Shown one piece after another: positions 52,219 to 61,642 of a stretch of 64,000 nucleotides of DNA. The notes under the pieces are model-generated. The model searched no databases. It was not told the origin of the DNA and saw nothing but the letters and a program-made list of their open reading frames with translations. The stretch is from Umezawaea sp042738955. GTDB lineage: Bacteria > Actinomycetota > Actinomycetes > Mycobacteriales > Pseudonocardiaceae. The translations under genes and the position numbers were made by a program. The stretch lies in assembly GCF_042738955.1 (NCBI RefSeq), contig NZ_JBHYHC010000001.1:62001-126000 (forward strand). The letters are read 5' to 3'. Within the stretch, counting starts at the first letter, position 1. Each line of letters begins with the position of its first letter.

Positions 52219-53088
52219 CTAGCCGACGGTGACCGTCTCGAACTTGACTTCCTTGTTCGGCTTGCCGCCACCGGGGGAGGGGTCGAACGAGCCGTCGTGG
52301 CCCGCCTTCGCGACCTCGTCGATGAGCTTCAGGCCGGCCTCGTCGAGGCTGCCGAACACGGTGTAGTCCGGCGACAGTTGAGCGTCGCCGTAGACGATGA
52401 AGAACTGGCTGCCGTTCGTGCCCTTCTGCGTCTCCGGGTCCGCGCCCGCGTTCGCCATGGCCAGGTACGAGCGGCCGTAGGTCAGCTCGGGCCACACCTC
52501 GTTGTCGAAGGCGTAGCCGGGACCGCCGGAGCCGGTGCCGGTCGGGTCGCCGCACTGGAGCATCTGGAGACCCTCGGTGCCGATGCGGTGGCAGCTCGAC
52601 CCGTCGTAGTACTTCTGCGTGACCAGGCTGACGAAGCTGTTCACCGTGCACGGGGCCAGCGACTTGTCGAGCGTCAGCTTCAGCTCGCCGATGTTCGCCT
52701 TGATCGTCACGGTCTGCGTGCCGGTGGACGGGATGCCCGCCGCCTCGGGAGCCTTGATGTCGGGCTTGGAACCCGGCTCCTTGGACTGGCGGTACTCGCA
52801 GGTGACCGGGTCCGCCAACGGCGTCGGGCGCTTGGGCAGCGCCTTGATCTCCGTCGGGATCTGGATGGGCTTCGGGGCCGCGCTGCTCTCACCGGGGGAG
52901 GCCGCCGCGTCGCCGTTGCTCCAGTCGCGCGTCGCGAGGAAGTAGACGCCGCCCGCGACCACGATCACGGTCACGGTCGTCGCCACCAGCGCGGTCAGCC
53001 TTCGGCGCTTCGCTCGTTGCTGTCGGTTGACGAGCTGACGCTCCAGCTTCCGCTTTGCTTGTTCGCGGCGCTGCTCGTTGTTCGGCAC
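52219..53088 (-). CDS. Membrane-anchored cyclophilin-type peptidyl-prolyl isomerase
   Basis: 289 aa from GTG 53088, which follows GGGAGGGAG. A basic coiled N-terminus (NEQRREQAKRKLERQ) and one membrane helix (LTALVATTVTVIVVAGGVYFL) put the cyclophilin domain outside the cell. That domain has SFVSLVTQKYYDGSSCHRI, MANAGADPETQKGTNGSQFFIVYG and VFGSLDEAG. The usual catalytic Arg region FHRV reads CHRI. It probably assists folding of exported proteins. Position opposite rel is conserved in relatives. Confidence 0.92.
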   Translation of the reverse strand: MPNNEQRREQAKRKLERQLVNRQQRAKRRRLTALVATTVTVIVVAGGVYFLATRDWSNGDAAASPGESSAAPKPIQIPTEIKALPKRPTPLADPVTCEYRQSKEPGSKPDIKAPEAAGIPSTGTQTVTIKANIGELKLTLDKSLAPCTVNSFVSLVTQKYYDGSSCHRIGTEGLQMLQCGDPTGTGSGGPGYAFDNEVWPELTYGRSYLAMANAGADPETQKGTNGSQFFIVYGDAQLSPDYTVFGSLDEAGLKLIDEVAKAGHDGSFDPSPGGGKPNKEVKFETVTVG

Positions 53089-53258
53089 CTGCTCCCTCCC
53101 CAGGGATCTCGTGCTTCGTGGGTGGATAAGGCGTGCCGGCAGAGCCGACAATTTGGGCAGTCTAGGGGGCTCGTATATAGCTGGTGTGTGCCGGCTAGGC
53201 TGGTGCAGCGGTTACACCGCGTTCCGTTGCCAATCCGTTGCCGTCGAGAGGTGCCGCC

Positions 53259-53957
53259 GTGCTGGTGATCGGGTTCCCGACCGGCGCACTACAGGCCAAC
53301 TGCTACCTGCTGGCCACGGGCGAGGGCGAGGCCTGCGTCGTCGTGGACCCCGGACAGGACGCCGTGGAGCCGCTGGAGAAGGCGCTGCGCGAGCACCGGC
53401 TGTCGCCGGTGGCGGTGCTGTTGACGCACGGTCACTTCGACCACTCGTTCTCCGTGGCCCCAGTGTGCGACGGGCACGACATCCCCGCGTGGATCCACCC
53501 GGACGACCAGGACCTGCTGTCCGACCCGCTGAAGGGCATCAGCGCCGAGTCGGCCGCGTTCTTCGGCGGCAAGCTGGAGATGCGCGAGCCGAGGCAGGTG
53601 CGCTCCCTGGACGACGGCGCCGAACTGGACCTCGCCGGGTTGACGATGACCGTCGACCACACGCCCGGCCATACGGGCGGGTCGGTGATGTTCCGCGCGG
53701 GCGCCGAGGAGGGCGGACGGCTGGTGCTGTCCGGCGACACCCTGTTCTCGGGCTCGATCGGTCGCACCGACCTGCCGGGCGGGGACCACCGGAGCATGCT
53801 GACGTCGTTGCGCCGCAAGGTGTTGACGTTGGCGGACGACACGGTGGTCCTGCCCGGCCACGGACCGACGACCACCATTGGCCGCGAGCGCGTGAGCAAC
53901 CCGTACCTGCTCCAACTGGGTGACTCCGCTCCGGCCGCCCCGCACCGAGGACTGTGA
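53259..53957 (+). CDS. MBL-fold metallo-hydrolase (glyoxalase II-like)
   Basis: 232 aa. The zinc motif is THGHFDH (residues 56-62), with further ligands in DHTPGHTGGSV, LSGDTLFSGSIGRTD and VLPGHGPTTTIGRE. The NCYLLATGEGEACVVVDPG start is characteristic of the YcbL/glyoxalase-II-like group that hydrolyses thioesters or related bonds. It ends one base before hisS, so the two are co-transcribed. This pairing is conserved in actinomycetes. The GTG at 53259 fits the domain start. Confidence 0.92.
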   Translation: MLVIGFPTGALQANCYLLATGEGEACVVVDPGQDAVEPLEKALREHRLSPVAVLLTHGHFDHSFSVAPVCDGHDIPAWIHPDDQDLLSDPLKGISAESAAFFGGKLEMREPRQVRSLDDGAELDLAGLTMTVDHTPGHTGGSVMFRAGAEEGGRLVLSGDTLFSGSIGRTDLPGGDHRSMLTSLRRKVLTLADDTVVLPGHGPTTTIGRERVSNPYLLQLGDSAPAAPHRGL

Positions 53958-53958
53958 C

Positions 53959-55221
53959 GTGACGACTTTCTCCGCCCCCAAGGGCGTTCCCGACTACTTC
54001 CCGCCGACGTCCGCGTCGTTCACGGCGGTCCGCGAGGCGCTGGCCGAGCCCGCCCGCCTCGCCGGGTACGGGTACATCGAGCTGCCGATCTTCGAGGAGA
54101 CCGCGCTGTTCGCCCGCGGCGTCGGCGAGTCCACCGACGTCGTCAGCAAGGAGATGTACTCCTTCAACGACCGCGGCGAGCGGTCCGTGACGCTGCGCCC
54201 CGAGGGCACGGCGGGCGTGATGCGGGCCGTGATCGAACACGGCCTCGACCGCGGCCAGCTGCCCGCGAAGCTGTTGTACGCCGGGCCGTTCTTCCGCTAC
54301 GAGCGCCCGCAGGCCGGTCGGTACCGGCAGCTCCAGCAGGTCGGCGTCGAGGCGATCGGCGTGGACGACCCCGCGCTGGACGCCGAGGTGATCGCCGTCG
54401 CCGACGCCGGGTTCCGGTCGTTGGGCCTCACCGGGTACCGGCTCGACATCACGTCGCTGGGCGACGGCTCGGACCGGCCCGCGTACCGGGAGAAGCTCCA
54501 GGCGTTCCTGGCGAAGCTGTCGCTGGACGAGGCGACGCGCACGCGCGCGGAGCTGAACCCGTTGCGGGTGCTGGACGACAAGCGGCCCGAGGTGCGCGCG
54601 CTGATGGACGACGCGCCGCTGATGCTGGACCACCTCGCGCCCGAGACGCGCGAGCACTACGAGGCGGTCAAGGGCTACCTCAACGACCTGGGCGTGAAGT
54701 TCACCGAGAACCCGCGGATGGTGCGCGGCCTCGACTACTACACGAAGACCACGTTCGAGTTCGTGCACGACGGCCTGGGCTCGCAGTCCGGCATCGGCGG
54801 CGGCGGGCGGTACGACGGGCTGATGGAACAGCTCGGCGGGCAGCCGCTGTCCGGCGTGGGCTTCGGGCTCGGCGTCGACCGGACGCTGCTGGCGTGCCAG
54901 GCCGAGGGCATCACGCCCGGCGACGTGACCCGCTGCGACGTGTACGGCGTGCCGCTGGGCGAGGCGGCGAAGTCGCGGCTGGTCGGCCTGTCCGGTGAGC
55001 TGCGCGCGGCCGGGGTGCGGTTCGACCTCGCCTACGGCGGGCGTGGCATGAAGGGCGCGATGAAGGCGGCGGACAAGTCCGGCGCGAAGTACGCCCTCGT
55101 GCTGGGGGAGCGGGACATCGAGGCCGGGGTCGCGCAGCTGAAGGACCTCGCGACCGGCGACCAGCGGCCGGTGCCGCTGGCCGACGTCGTGACCTCCGTG
55201 CGGGAAGCGCTAGGCCGGTGA
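53959..55221 (+). CDS. hisS: Histidyl-tRNA synthetase
   Basis: 420 aa from GTG 53959. Class II motif 2 is in FRYERPQAGRYRQLQQ, motif 3 in GVGFGLGVDRTLLA, and the histidine-specific loops are LVRGLDYYTKTTFEF-type (MVRGLDYYTKTTFEF) and GGGGRYDGL. A C-terminal anticodon-binding domain follows. It charges tRNA-His. A divergent tRNA-His lies at the other end of this window. The stop overlaps the next gene. Confidence 0.97.
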   Translation: MTTFSAPKGVPDYFPPTSASFTAVREALAEPARLAGYGYIELPIFEETALFARGVGESTDVVSKEMYSFNDRGERSVTLRPEGTAGVMRAVIEHGLDRGQLPAKLLYAGPFFRYERPQAGRYRQLQQVGVEAIGVDDPALDAEVIAVADAGFRSLGLTGYRLDITSLGDGSDRPAYREKLQAFLAKLSLDEATRTRAELNPLRVLDDKRPEVRALMDDAPLMLDHLAPETREHYEAVKGYLNDLGVKFTENPRMVRGLDYYTKTTFEFVHDGLGSQSGIGGGGRYDGLMEQLGGQPLSGVGFGLGVDRTLLACQAEGITPGDVTRCDVYGVPLGEAAKSRLVGLSGELRAAGVRFDLAYGGRGMKGAMKAADKSGAKYALVLGERDIEAGVAQLKDLATGDQRPVPLADVVTSVREALGR

Positions 55222-55850
55222 CCGACGACGCCGAACGGATCCCGCTCGACCTCCTCGACCCGGCCACCGTGCGCAAGCGCTCGCGCATGGTGGCCCTCGG
55301 GGCGGTGATGGTGGCGGGGTTCTTCGGCGGCGTGCTCGGCTTGATCGCGGGCCGGGTGCCGGGGCTGATCGCCGTGGTGATCGTGGCGCTGCCGTTGCTG
55401 CTGCTGGCGTGGAGCGAGGCCCGTCGGCGGGTGTGGTTGCAGGGCCAGGTGTTGTCGGTGCGCGCCTTCGGGACCAGGTCGGTGGACCTGCGGGTGGCCG
55501 ACGAGCTGGACCTGCTCGTCACCGACGTCCGCGGGTCCCGCACGGTGGGGTTGTTCGTGCGCGGCGGCGGCAAGGCGATCAACCTCGCGCTGGCGATCTA
55601 CGCGGGCACGGGCGGACGCGAACTGGGCGTGTTCCCGTTGCGGCGCTTGGCGGACGTGCTGGCCGGGCGGGGAGATCCCAACGGGCTGGTGTTCTCCGAG
55701 TTGCTCGTCGCGCAACTGCGGGCCGAGGCACGGGGGATGGCCGCGGCGGATCGACCGCTGTACCAGCTCGCGTCGCTCGCCCCCGGCGGCCGACTGGCGC
55801 AGAAGCTGACCCCGGACGCCGTGTCGAGGTTCGTCGCCTCGCTGGGCTGA
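55218..55850 (+). CDS. Membrane protein of unknown function, 210 aa
   Basis: GTG start overlapping the hisS stop (GTGA). Two membrane helices near residues 24-65 are followed by a soluble part with beta strands (VWLQGQVLSVRAFGTRSVDLR, then SRTVGLFVRGGGKAINLALAIYAG). It resembles conserved actinobacterial membrane proteins co-transcribed with hisS. I assign no function. Confidence 0.75.
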   Translation: MTDDAERIPLDLLDPATVRKRSRMVALGAVMVAGFFGGVLGLIAGRVPGLIAVVIVALPLLLLAWSEARRRVWLQGQVLSVRAFGTRSVDLRVADELDLLVTDVRGSRTVGLFVRGGGKAINLALAIYAGTGGRELGVFPLRRLADVLAGRGDPNGLVFSELLVAQLRAEARGMAAADRPLYQLASLAPGGRLAQKLTPDAVSRFVASLG

Positions 55851-55934
55851 CGGGCCCGGCGTCGACCGGCGCTCGCCGGTGCTGCACACTCTTCTGGGCC
55901 GCAGGGGGTGCGGCCTTGGGGGGAAGGCGGTTCC

Positions 55935-57413
55935 ATGCGCTTTTCGGCGCGCGCGGCGGTCGCGGTCGCGATGCTGGTCGGGTTCTACGTCCTGCTGCTG
56001 GGGTTGGCGGTCGGCATCGTCGTCGGTGAGGCGCTGCTGCTGTGGAACCGGCCCCTCTCGGGGCTCATCGGGTTGACGGTGGCGGTGCCCGCGTTCTTCG
56101 CGCTGGTGGCCGCCGTGATCACGGTCGACCGGGTCGAGCGCGCGACGCCCGTGGGTGTCGCGGTCTCCCCGGCGGAGCAGCCGCGGTTGTGGGACCTGGT
56201 GACCCGGATCGCCGCCGAGGTCGGCACCCGGCCGCCGGACGAGGTGCGGATCATCACCGAGGTCAACGCCGCGGTGTCGGAGGAGACGAGGTTCCTCGGG
56301 CTGCGGGTGGTGAAGCGCCGCCTGTACCTGGGGGCGCCGCTCCTCGCGTGCCTCACCGAGGAGCAGGTCACCTCGATCCTGGCCCACGAGATGGGCCACT
56401 ACGGCAACCGCGACACCCGCCTCGCCGGGATCGTCATGACCGGCCGCGACGCGCAGGTGCGCGTGCTGAGGAAGCTCAGGGGCGACACCGAGGCGAGGGC
56501 CGTCGTGTTCGCCGTGATCGCGGAGTACACCAAGCTCTACCTGAGGGTGTCGAGCGCGGTCTGCCGACGGCAGGAACTCGCCGCCGACGCCGTGTCCGCC
56601 CGTGTCGTGGGCTCCGCCACGGCCGCGAGCGCCCTGCGGGAACTCCCGGTGCTCACCGCCGCGTGGGAGGTGTTCGTCGAGCGGCACCTGGACGTCGCGG
56701 CCGCCGCGGGCTACCTGCCGAACGGGGTGCACGACGGTTTCGCGGACCTGTTGGCCTGCGCGGACTTCGCCGACTTCCTGGAGGAGGTCCGCCAGGCGGA
56801 CGACACGGGGGACCGGGACGAGTACGACTCCCACCCGCCGATCTCGGAGCGCGTCGCCACCATCGAGGCGTTCGCCGCCGAACCGGCGCGGGGGTGGGGC
56901 ACCGGTCCCGCGACCGGACTGCTGGTGGAACCGGGACGGGTGCTGGACGCGGTGGTCACGGGCTCCGCGGCGCGGGTCGACTGGGCGGAACTCGGCCACC
57001 TCGTCGTGCGGGCGGAGACCGTGGTCGCCGCGGAACGGCTGCTCCGGGCGGCGTCACGGGTCGCGGGGCGGCCCGCGACGCTGGCCGCGGTGCTGGACGC
57101 CGTGGACGCGGGCAAGCTCGTCGACCTCGCTCCCGACGGGCTGCGGCCCGGCAGCGGGTCGTCGGGGCCGAGGGTGCGGCGCGAGTTCGCCAGGGGGTTC
57201 GTCGGCGAGGACCTGGCCGGGCTCGTGGCGCTCGCCCACGTCGACCTGGGGCTGGCGCACTGGCGGCGCGACTGGGTCGGCGACGTCGAGTACGTCGGCG
57301 ACCCGCTGACCGAGCTGGTCGACGCCGCGGTCGCCGACGGCGGCGGCACGGCGGACCTGCGTGCCGCGCTCGCCGCCGCGGGCGTCGCCCCCGACTACCG
57401 CCCCGCGGCCTGA
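55935..57413 (+). CDS. M48-family membrane metallopeptidase
   Basis: 492 aa from ATG 55935, behind GGGGGAAGG. Two N-terminal membrane helices are followed by the zinc motif HEMGH (H151, E152, H155) and the third ligand expected in RRQELAADAVSA. DSHPPISERVATIEA is the C-terminal marker of HtpX/CAAX-protease-like M48 enzymes. The last 170 residues are an actinobacterial extension of unknown fold. It probably degrades membrane or cell-wall-proximal proteins. It is followed 14 bases later by a gene of unknown function. Confidence 0.9.
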   Translation: MRFSARAAVAVAMLVGFYVLLLGLAVGIVVGEALLLWNRPLSGLIGLTVAVPAFFALVAAVITVDRVERATPVGVAVSPAEQPRLWDLVTRIAAEVGTRPPDEVRIITEVNAAVSEETRFLGLRVVKRRLYLGAPLLACLTEEQVTSILAHEMGHYGNRDTRLAGIVMTGRDAQVRVLRKLRGDTEARAVVFAVIAEYTKLYLRVSSAVCRRQELAADAVSARVVGSATAASALRELPVLTAAWEVFVERHLDVAAAAGYLPNGVHDGFADLLACADFADFLEEVRQADDTGDRDEYDSHPPISERVATIEAFAAEPARGWGTGPATGLLVEPGRVLDAVVTGSAARVDWAELGHLVVRAETVVAAERLLRAASRVAGRPATLAAVLDAVDAGKLVDLAPDGLRPGSGSSGPRVRREFARGFVGEDLAGLVALAHVDLGLAHWRRDWVGDVEYVGDPLTELVDAAVADGGGTADLRAALAAAGVAPDYRPAA

Positions 57414-57427
57414 GGCAGGAGAAACCG

Positions 57428-58384
57428 TTGTCCCCCATGGATCCGCTGCGCAACGCCGACCCGGCCCGGTGGGGCCTCGTGCCCGCGGTCGACGTCCGCG
57501 AGTACTTCCCGGAGCCCGACCCCGTCCTCGCCCACGCCCTGTCCGAGGCCCGGATGGGCCGGTGGCGGCACGCGGCCGCGCTGATCGCGGAGGCGGTGCA
57601 CGACTGGGACGGGCGGGCCCACGTCGTGGGCGCGCTGGCCGAGGTCGGCGCGCGGGACGACACCTGGCTGACCCGGTGGCGCTCGGAACTCCCCGACGAC
57701 CCGCACCTCGCGGTGGTCGACGCCGAGGCGTGGGTGCGGCTGGCGTGGGAGGTGCGCGGCTCGGCCCCGGACTGGGAGACGTCGGACGAGCACCTCCGCG
57801 CGTTCCAGCGCGTGCTGCGCCGGGCGGAGACGGCCGCCGAGCACGCCGTCGAGGCCTTCCCGGAGGACCCGACGCCGTGGTGGTCGCTCGTCATGGTCGC
57901 CTCCGGCCTGGACTACGAGCACGAGCGGTTCGGCCCGATCTGGGACGGGCTCACGGCACGGGCGCCGTCGCACCGCGCGGGTCACGAGCGGGCGCTCGGC
58001 TACTGGAGCGAGCGGTGGTGCGGGTCGCACGACCTGGCGTTCGCCTTCGCCGAACGGGCCACGTCGCCGTCCTTGGCCGCGCTGCCGCTGCACGCCGCGC
58101 TGGAGACGGTCGAGGACGATCCCGCCGCGTGGCGCTCGCCGCTCGTGCTGACCGCGCTGGACGCGGTGCTGGCCCGCGACTTCGTGGACGACCGGCCGTC
58201 GCGAGCCGATCGCGGGTGCGCGGTCCTCGCCCTCGTCGACAACCACCGCCACGCCGAGGCCGTCGAGCAGTTCCGGCTGCTCGGCCCCCACGCGGACGGC
58301 GAACCGTGGCGGCACTTCCCGGACCCCAAGGAGGCGTTCCTCGTCGTGCGAGCGGAGGCCTGCCTGAAGGCGGGCAGGCCGTGA
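57428..58384 (+). CDS. Hypothetical soluble protein, about 318 aa
   Basis: TTG 57428 has AGGAG seven bases upstream; ATG 57437 in frame is the alternative. The product is helical and Trp-rich (DPHLAVVDAEAWVRLAWEVRG, TPWWSLVMVASGL, EPWRHFPDPKEAFLVVRAEACL) and resembles TPR-like proteins of the DUF4034 type. It has no signal peptide or membrane helix. The short gap to the M48 protease gene implies one operon. The function is unknown. Confidence 0.7.
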   Translation: MSPMDPLRNADPARWGLVPAVDVREYFPEPDPVLAHALSEARMGRWRHAAALIAEAVHDWDGRAHVVGALAEVGARDDTWLTRWRSELPDDPHLAVVDAEAWVRLAWEVRGSAPDWETSDEHLRAFQRVLRRAETAAEHAVEAFPEDPTPWWSLVMVASGLDYEHERFGPIWDGLTARAPSHRAGHERALGYWSERWCGSHDLAFAFAERATSPSLAALPLHAALETVEDDPAAWRSPLVLTALDAVLARDFVDDRPSRADRGCAVLALVDNHRHAEAVEQFRLLGPHADGEPWRHFPDPKEAFLVVRAEACLKAGRP

Positions 58385-58389
58385 GATCG

Positions 58390-58423
58390 GCCAACTGGTT
58401 AGTTCTCAACTTGACCAGTTGGC
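58390..58423. promoter_or_regulatory. 10-bp inverted repeat with ACTGGT/ACCAGT half-sites
   Basis: GCCAACTGGT (58390-58399) and ACCAGTTGGC (58414-58423) are perfect inverted copies separated by 14 bases. The ACTGGT/ACCAGT halves are those of the DasR (GntR/HutC) consensus, but spaced further apart than usual. It could be a looping operator, or a terminator for the upstream gene. Confidence 0.5.
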
Positions 58424-58517
58424 TGCCGTGAGTGTGTCAACCGCCGTTCGGTAGATCATCTGGAAAGCGGCTGGCCTGCGGGAATATCTTCTTGGTCTCG
58501 GCTCTTGACCGCGCGAT

Positions 58518-58560
58518 TGGTCTATGCCACCTTCTGGTGCAACAGAGTTGGTCTTACCAA
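58518..58560. promoter_or_regulatory. Two DasR/GntR-like operator candidates upstream of the transporter operon
   Basis: TGGTCTATGCCA (58518-58529) and TTGGTCTTACCAA (58548-58560) each resemble the TGGTCTAGACCA core recognised by DasR, the GlcNAc-responsive repressor of streptomycetes. They lie 30-70 bases before the binding-protein gene. With the GH20 gene in the operon, repression by a DasR-like protein is a reasonable inference. Confidence 0.5.
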
Positions 58561-58588
58561 TGGTCAACATCGCGCCTCGAGGTGACTG

Positions 58589-59845
58589 ATGAAGAGCCCC
58601 CGCCTGCTCGCCACCGTTTTCGCGCTGGCGTTCGCCACCGCCGCCTGCGGTTCGTCCACGCCGACGTCCACAGCGGACGGTCCCGTGACGCTGGACATCT
58701 GGCTGATGAAGGACAGCGTCACCCCGGACTTCCTCCAGCGGTTCCAGTCCGACTTCGAGGCCGAGCACTCGGACGTCAAGCTGAACATCCAGATCCAGGA
58801 GTGGGGCGGCATCGGGCAGAAGGTCGTCAGCGCGCTGGCGAGCAACGACGCGCCCGACGTGATCGAGGTCGGCAACACGCAGGTCGCGCAGTACGCGGCC
58901 AGCGGCGGGGTCGTGGACTTCAGCTCGAAGGTCGGCGAGCTGAACGGCAAGGACTGGATCCCCGGTCTGAGCGAGCCCGGCGCCGTGGACGGCAAGCAGT
59001 TCGGGATCCCCTACTACGCCGCGAACCGCGTGGTGATCTACAACAAGGACCTCTTCAGCGCGGCTGGCATCACCACGCCGCCGAAGACGCGGGCCGAGTG
59101 GCTCGACGTGACCGCGAAGCTCGACCAGGGCGCGACGCAGGGCATCTACCTGCCCGGCCAGAACTGGTACGTGCTGTCCGGGTTCCTGTGGGACGAGGGC
59201 GGAGACCTCGCCACCAAGGACGGGTCCGCGTGGAAGGGCGGCCTCGGCACGCCCGCCGGCACGGCGGCCGTGGAGTTCTACAGGTCGTTGCAGGCGTTGG
59301 GGCAGGGACCGAAGGACTCCGACGAGGCCAAGCCGCAGCAGACGGACGTGTTCTCGCGCGGCGACGTCGCGCAGTTGATCGCGGTGCCCGGTGCGGCGGG
59401 CCTGATCACGAAGGCGAACCCGGCGCTGGAGGGCAAGCTCGGGTTCTTCCCGATCCCCGGCAAGACCGCCGCCAAGCCCGGCGCGGTGTTCACCGGCGGG
59501 TCCGACCTGATCGTGCCGCAGGCCTCCGACCACCAGGACCAGGCCTACCAGATGATCAAGTCACTGGCGGGCGAGAAGTGGCAGACCGAGTTGGCCAAGG
59601 CGATGAACTACGTGCCGAACCGGACCAGCCTCGCCTCCGCGCTGGCGGAGAACCCCGGTGCCGCCGCGATGGCCGCGGGCGCGGTCAACGGGCACGGCAC
59701 GCCGCAGTCGCCGAACTGGGCGGCCGTGGAGGCCAAGAACCCGGTGAAGGACTTCCTCACGGCCGTGCTGACCGGCGGTGACGCCGCGGTGGAGGCCAAG
59801 AAGGCCGACGACGTGATCGCCACCGCGTTGAACTCCGGCAAGTAG
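58589..59845 (+). CDS. ABC transporter substrate-binding lipoprotein (DasA/carbohydrate type)
   Basis: 418 aa. The lipoprotein signal ends FALAFATAACGSS, and the mature part is a type II (SBP_bac_1) carbohydrate-binding fold: LDIWLMKDSVTPDFLQRF, then SNDAPDVIEVGNTQVAQYA and AANRVVIYNKDLFSAAGI. The WLMKDS opening and the downstream GH20 gene resemble the streptomycete DasA chitobiose-binding protein. That identity is inferred. ATG follows GAGGTG. It heads an operon with two permeases and a hexosaminidase. No ATPase gene is present, as expected where a shared MsiK-type ATPase serves several importers. Confidence 0.88.
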   Translation: MKSPRLLATVFALAFATAACGSSTPTSTADGPVTLDIWLMKDSVTPDFLQRFQSDFEAEHSDVKLNIQIQEWGGIGQKVVSALASNDAPDVIEVGNTQVAQYAASGGVVDFSSKVGELNGKDWIPGLSEPGAVDGKQFGIPYYAANRVVIYNKDLFSAAGITTPPKTRAEWLDVTAKLDQGATQGIYLPGQNWYVLSGFLWDEGGDLATKDGSAWKGGLGTPAGTAAVEFYRSLQALGQGPKDSDEAKPQQTDVFSRGDVAQLIAVPGAAGLITKANPALEGKLGFFPIPGKTAAKPGAVFTGGSDLIVPQASDHQDQAYQMIKSLAGEKWQTELAKAMNYVPNRTSLASALAENPGAAAMAAGAVNGHGTPQSPNWAAVEAKNPVKDFLTAVLTGGDAAVEAKKADDVIATALNSGK

Positions 59846-59852
59846 GCCGGAC

Positions 59853-60827
59853 GTGACGACCGCAGCCGCCGTGTCCTCTGATTCGGCAAGGCCGGTCGAC
59901 ACCCAGGGACCGCCGCCGCCTCAGCGCCCGAGGCGGCGGCGCCGGGTGTCGCCCTGGCCCTACCTGCTGATCGCGCCGACCGTGCTCGGCGCGGCGTACC
60001 TGCTGCTGTACCCGTTGGCGCGCAACGCGATCATCTCGGTGCAGCACTTCCGCCTCGGTGAGCTGATCCGCGGCGACGCGGCGTTCGTCGGCCTGGCCAA
60101 CTACCGGGAAGCCTTGGCGGACCCGGTGTTCTGGGCCGTCGTCCGGCGCACGCTGCTGTTCACCGCGGTCAACGTCGTCCTCATCATGGTGCTGTCCACA
60201 GTGGTCGCACTGCTGCTGTCGGCGTTGGGGAAGTGGTTGCGGCTGCTGGTGATGGGCAGCCTCGTGCTGACGTGGGCCACCCCGATCATCGCGGCCACCA
60301 CGGTGTTCCAGTGGCTGTTCCAGTCGCGGCTCGGCGTGGTGAACTGGGTGCTGGTCCGGCTCGGGTTCGAGGAGTTCCAGGACTACACGTGGTTCGCGCA
60401 CGGGTCCTCGACGTTCGGCATCCTGGTCGCGCTCATCGTGTGGCAGTCCGTCCCGTTCGCCGCGCTGTCGCTGTACTCCGCGATGACGACCGTGCCCTCG
60501 GAGCTGTACGAGTCGGCGAAGATCGACGGCGCGGGCGCGTGGCGGCTGTTCACCTCCATCACGTTCCCCATCCTGCGCCCCATGTTCGGGCTGATCCTGT
60601 CGCTGGAGGTGATCTGGGTGTTCAAGTCGTTCGTCCAGATCTGGGCGATCAGCCAGGGCGGGCCGGGCGACGCGACGACCACGCTGCCGGTGTACGCGTT
60701 CCAGATCGCCCAGTCGTTGAACAAGTACGACCTCGGCGCGGCCGTCTCGATGATCACCGTGCTGCTGCTGGTGGTCGTGCTGCTGGCGTACTTCCGGCAG
60801 ATGTTCAAGCAGGAGGCCGAACTGTGA
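59853..60827 (+). CDS. Carbohydrate ABC transporter permease (MalF type)
   Basis: 324 aa from GTG 59853. An arginine-rich N-terminus (PQRPRRRRRVSPWPYL) precedes six membrane helices. The EAA loop that docks the ATPase is YESAKIDGAGAWRLFTSITF (consensus EAA-x3-G-x9-I-x-LP). It pairs with the next permease, whose GTG start overlaps its stop (GTGA). It forms the inner-membrane channel for the sugar bound by the upstream lipoprotein. Confidence 0.92.
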   Translation: MTTAAAVSSDSARPVDTQGPPPPQRPRRRRRVSPWPYLLIAPTVLGAAYLLLYPLARNAIISVQHFRLGELIRGDAAFVGLANYREALADPVFWAVVRRTLLFTAVNVVLIMVLSTVVALLLSALGKWLRLLVMGSLVLTWATPIIAATTVFQWLFQSRLGVVNWVLVRLGFEEFQDYTWFAHGSSTFGILVALIVWQSVPFAALSLYSAMTTVPSELYESAKIDGAGAWRLFTSITFPILRPMFGLILSLEVIWVFKSFVQIWAISQGGPGDATTTLPVYAFQIAQSLNKYDLGAAVSMITVLLLVVVLLAYFRQMFKQEAEL

Positions 60828-61642
60828 GGCGGCTGCCACTGACGCTGTCGGCGCTGCTCGTCTGCGTCGTCGCGGTGTTCCCCGTGTACTGGATGGTCCT
60901 CACGGCCTTCAAGCCCACCAAGGACATCCAGGCCCCGACCCCGACGTTCTGGCCCACGACCGTCAGCTTCGAGCACTTCGCCACGGCCGTCCGGGCGAGC
61001 GGCTTCTGGCTGTTCTGGCGCAACAGCCTCGTGGTGTCGTTCGGCGGCGTGCTGCTCGCGCTGGCCGTCGCCCTGCTCGCCGCGTTCGCCGTGGCGCGGA
61101 TGCGGTGGAAGGGCAGGCGCGGGTTCATCCTGATGGTGTTCGTCGCGCAGATGACGCCGTGGGAGGCGCTGCTGATCCCGATGTACGTCATCGCGCGCGA
61201 CACCGACATGCTGGACAAGCTGTCGATGCTCACGCTGATCTACTTCATGATCACGCTGCCGTTCACCATCGTGACCCTGCGCGGGTTCCTCGGGGCCATC
61301 CCCGTCGACCTGGAGGAGGCGGCGCTGGTCGACGGCTGCACCCGCGTGCAGGCGTTCCGCCGCATCGTCTTCCCGCTGCTGGCGCCGGGGCTGATGGCCA
61401 CGTCGCTGTTCGGCTTCATCACGGCGTGGAACGAGTTCGCCTTCGCCAACCTGCTGATCATCAAGAACCGCGACGACCGCACCCTCCCGGTGTGGCTGTC
61501 GTCGTTCAGCAACACCTTCGGCACCGACTGGGGCGCCACGATGGCCGCCTCGACGCTGTTCATGGTGCCGGTGCTACTGGTCTTCCTCGCCCTCCAGGGG
61601 CGGGTCACCTCCGGCATCACCGCGGGTGCGGTCAAAGGATGA
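60824..61642 (+). CDS. Carbohydrate ABC transporter permease (MalG type)
   Basis: 272 aa. It has six membrane helices, the MalG-type opening PVYWMVLTAFKPTKDI, and the EAA loop LEEAALVDGCTRVQAFRRIVFP. It completes the importer. The start overlaps the previous permease and the stop overlaps the GH20 start (ATGA), so the whole operon is translationally coupled. Confidence 0.93.
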   Translation: MRRLPLTLSALLVCVVAVFPVYWMVLTAFKPTKDIQAPTPTFWPTTVSFEHFATAVRASGFWLFWRNSLVVSFGGVLLALAVALLAAFAVARMRWKGRRGFILMVFVAQMTPWEALLIPMYVIARDTDMLDKLSMLTLIYFMITLPFTIVTLRGFLGAIPVDLEEAALVDGCTRVQAFRRIVFPLLAPGLMATSLFGFITAWNEFAFANLLIIKNRDDRTLPVWLSSFSNTFGTDWGATMAASTLFMVPVLLVFLALQGRVTSGITAGAVKG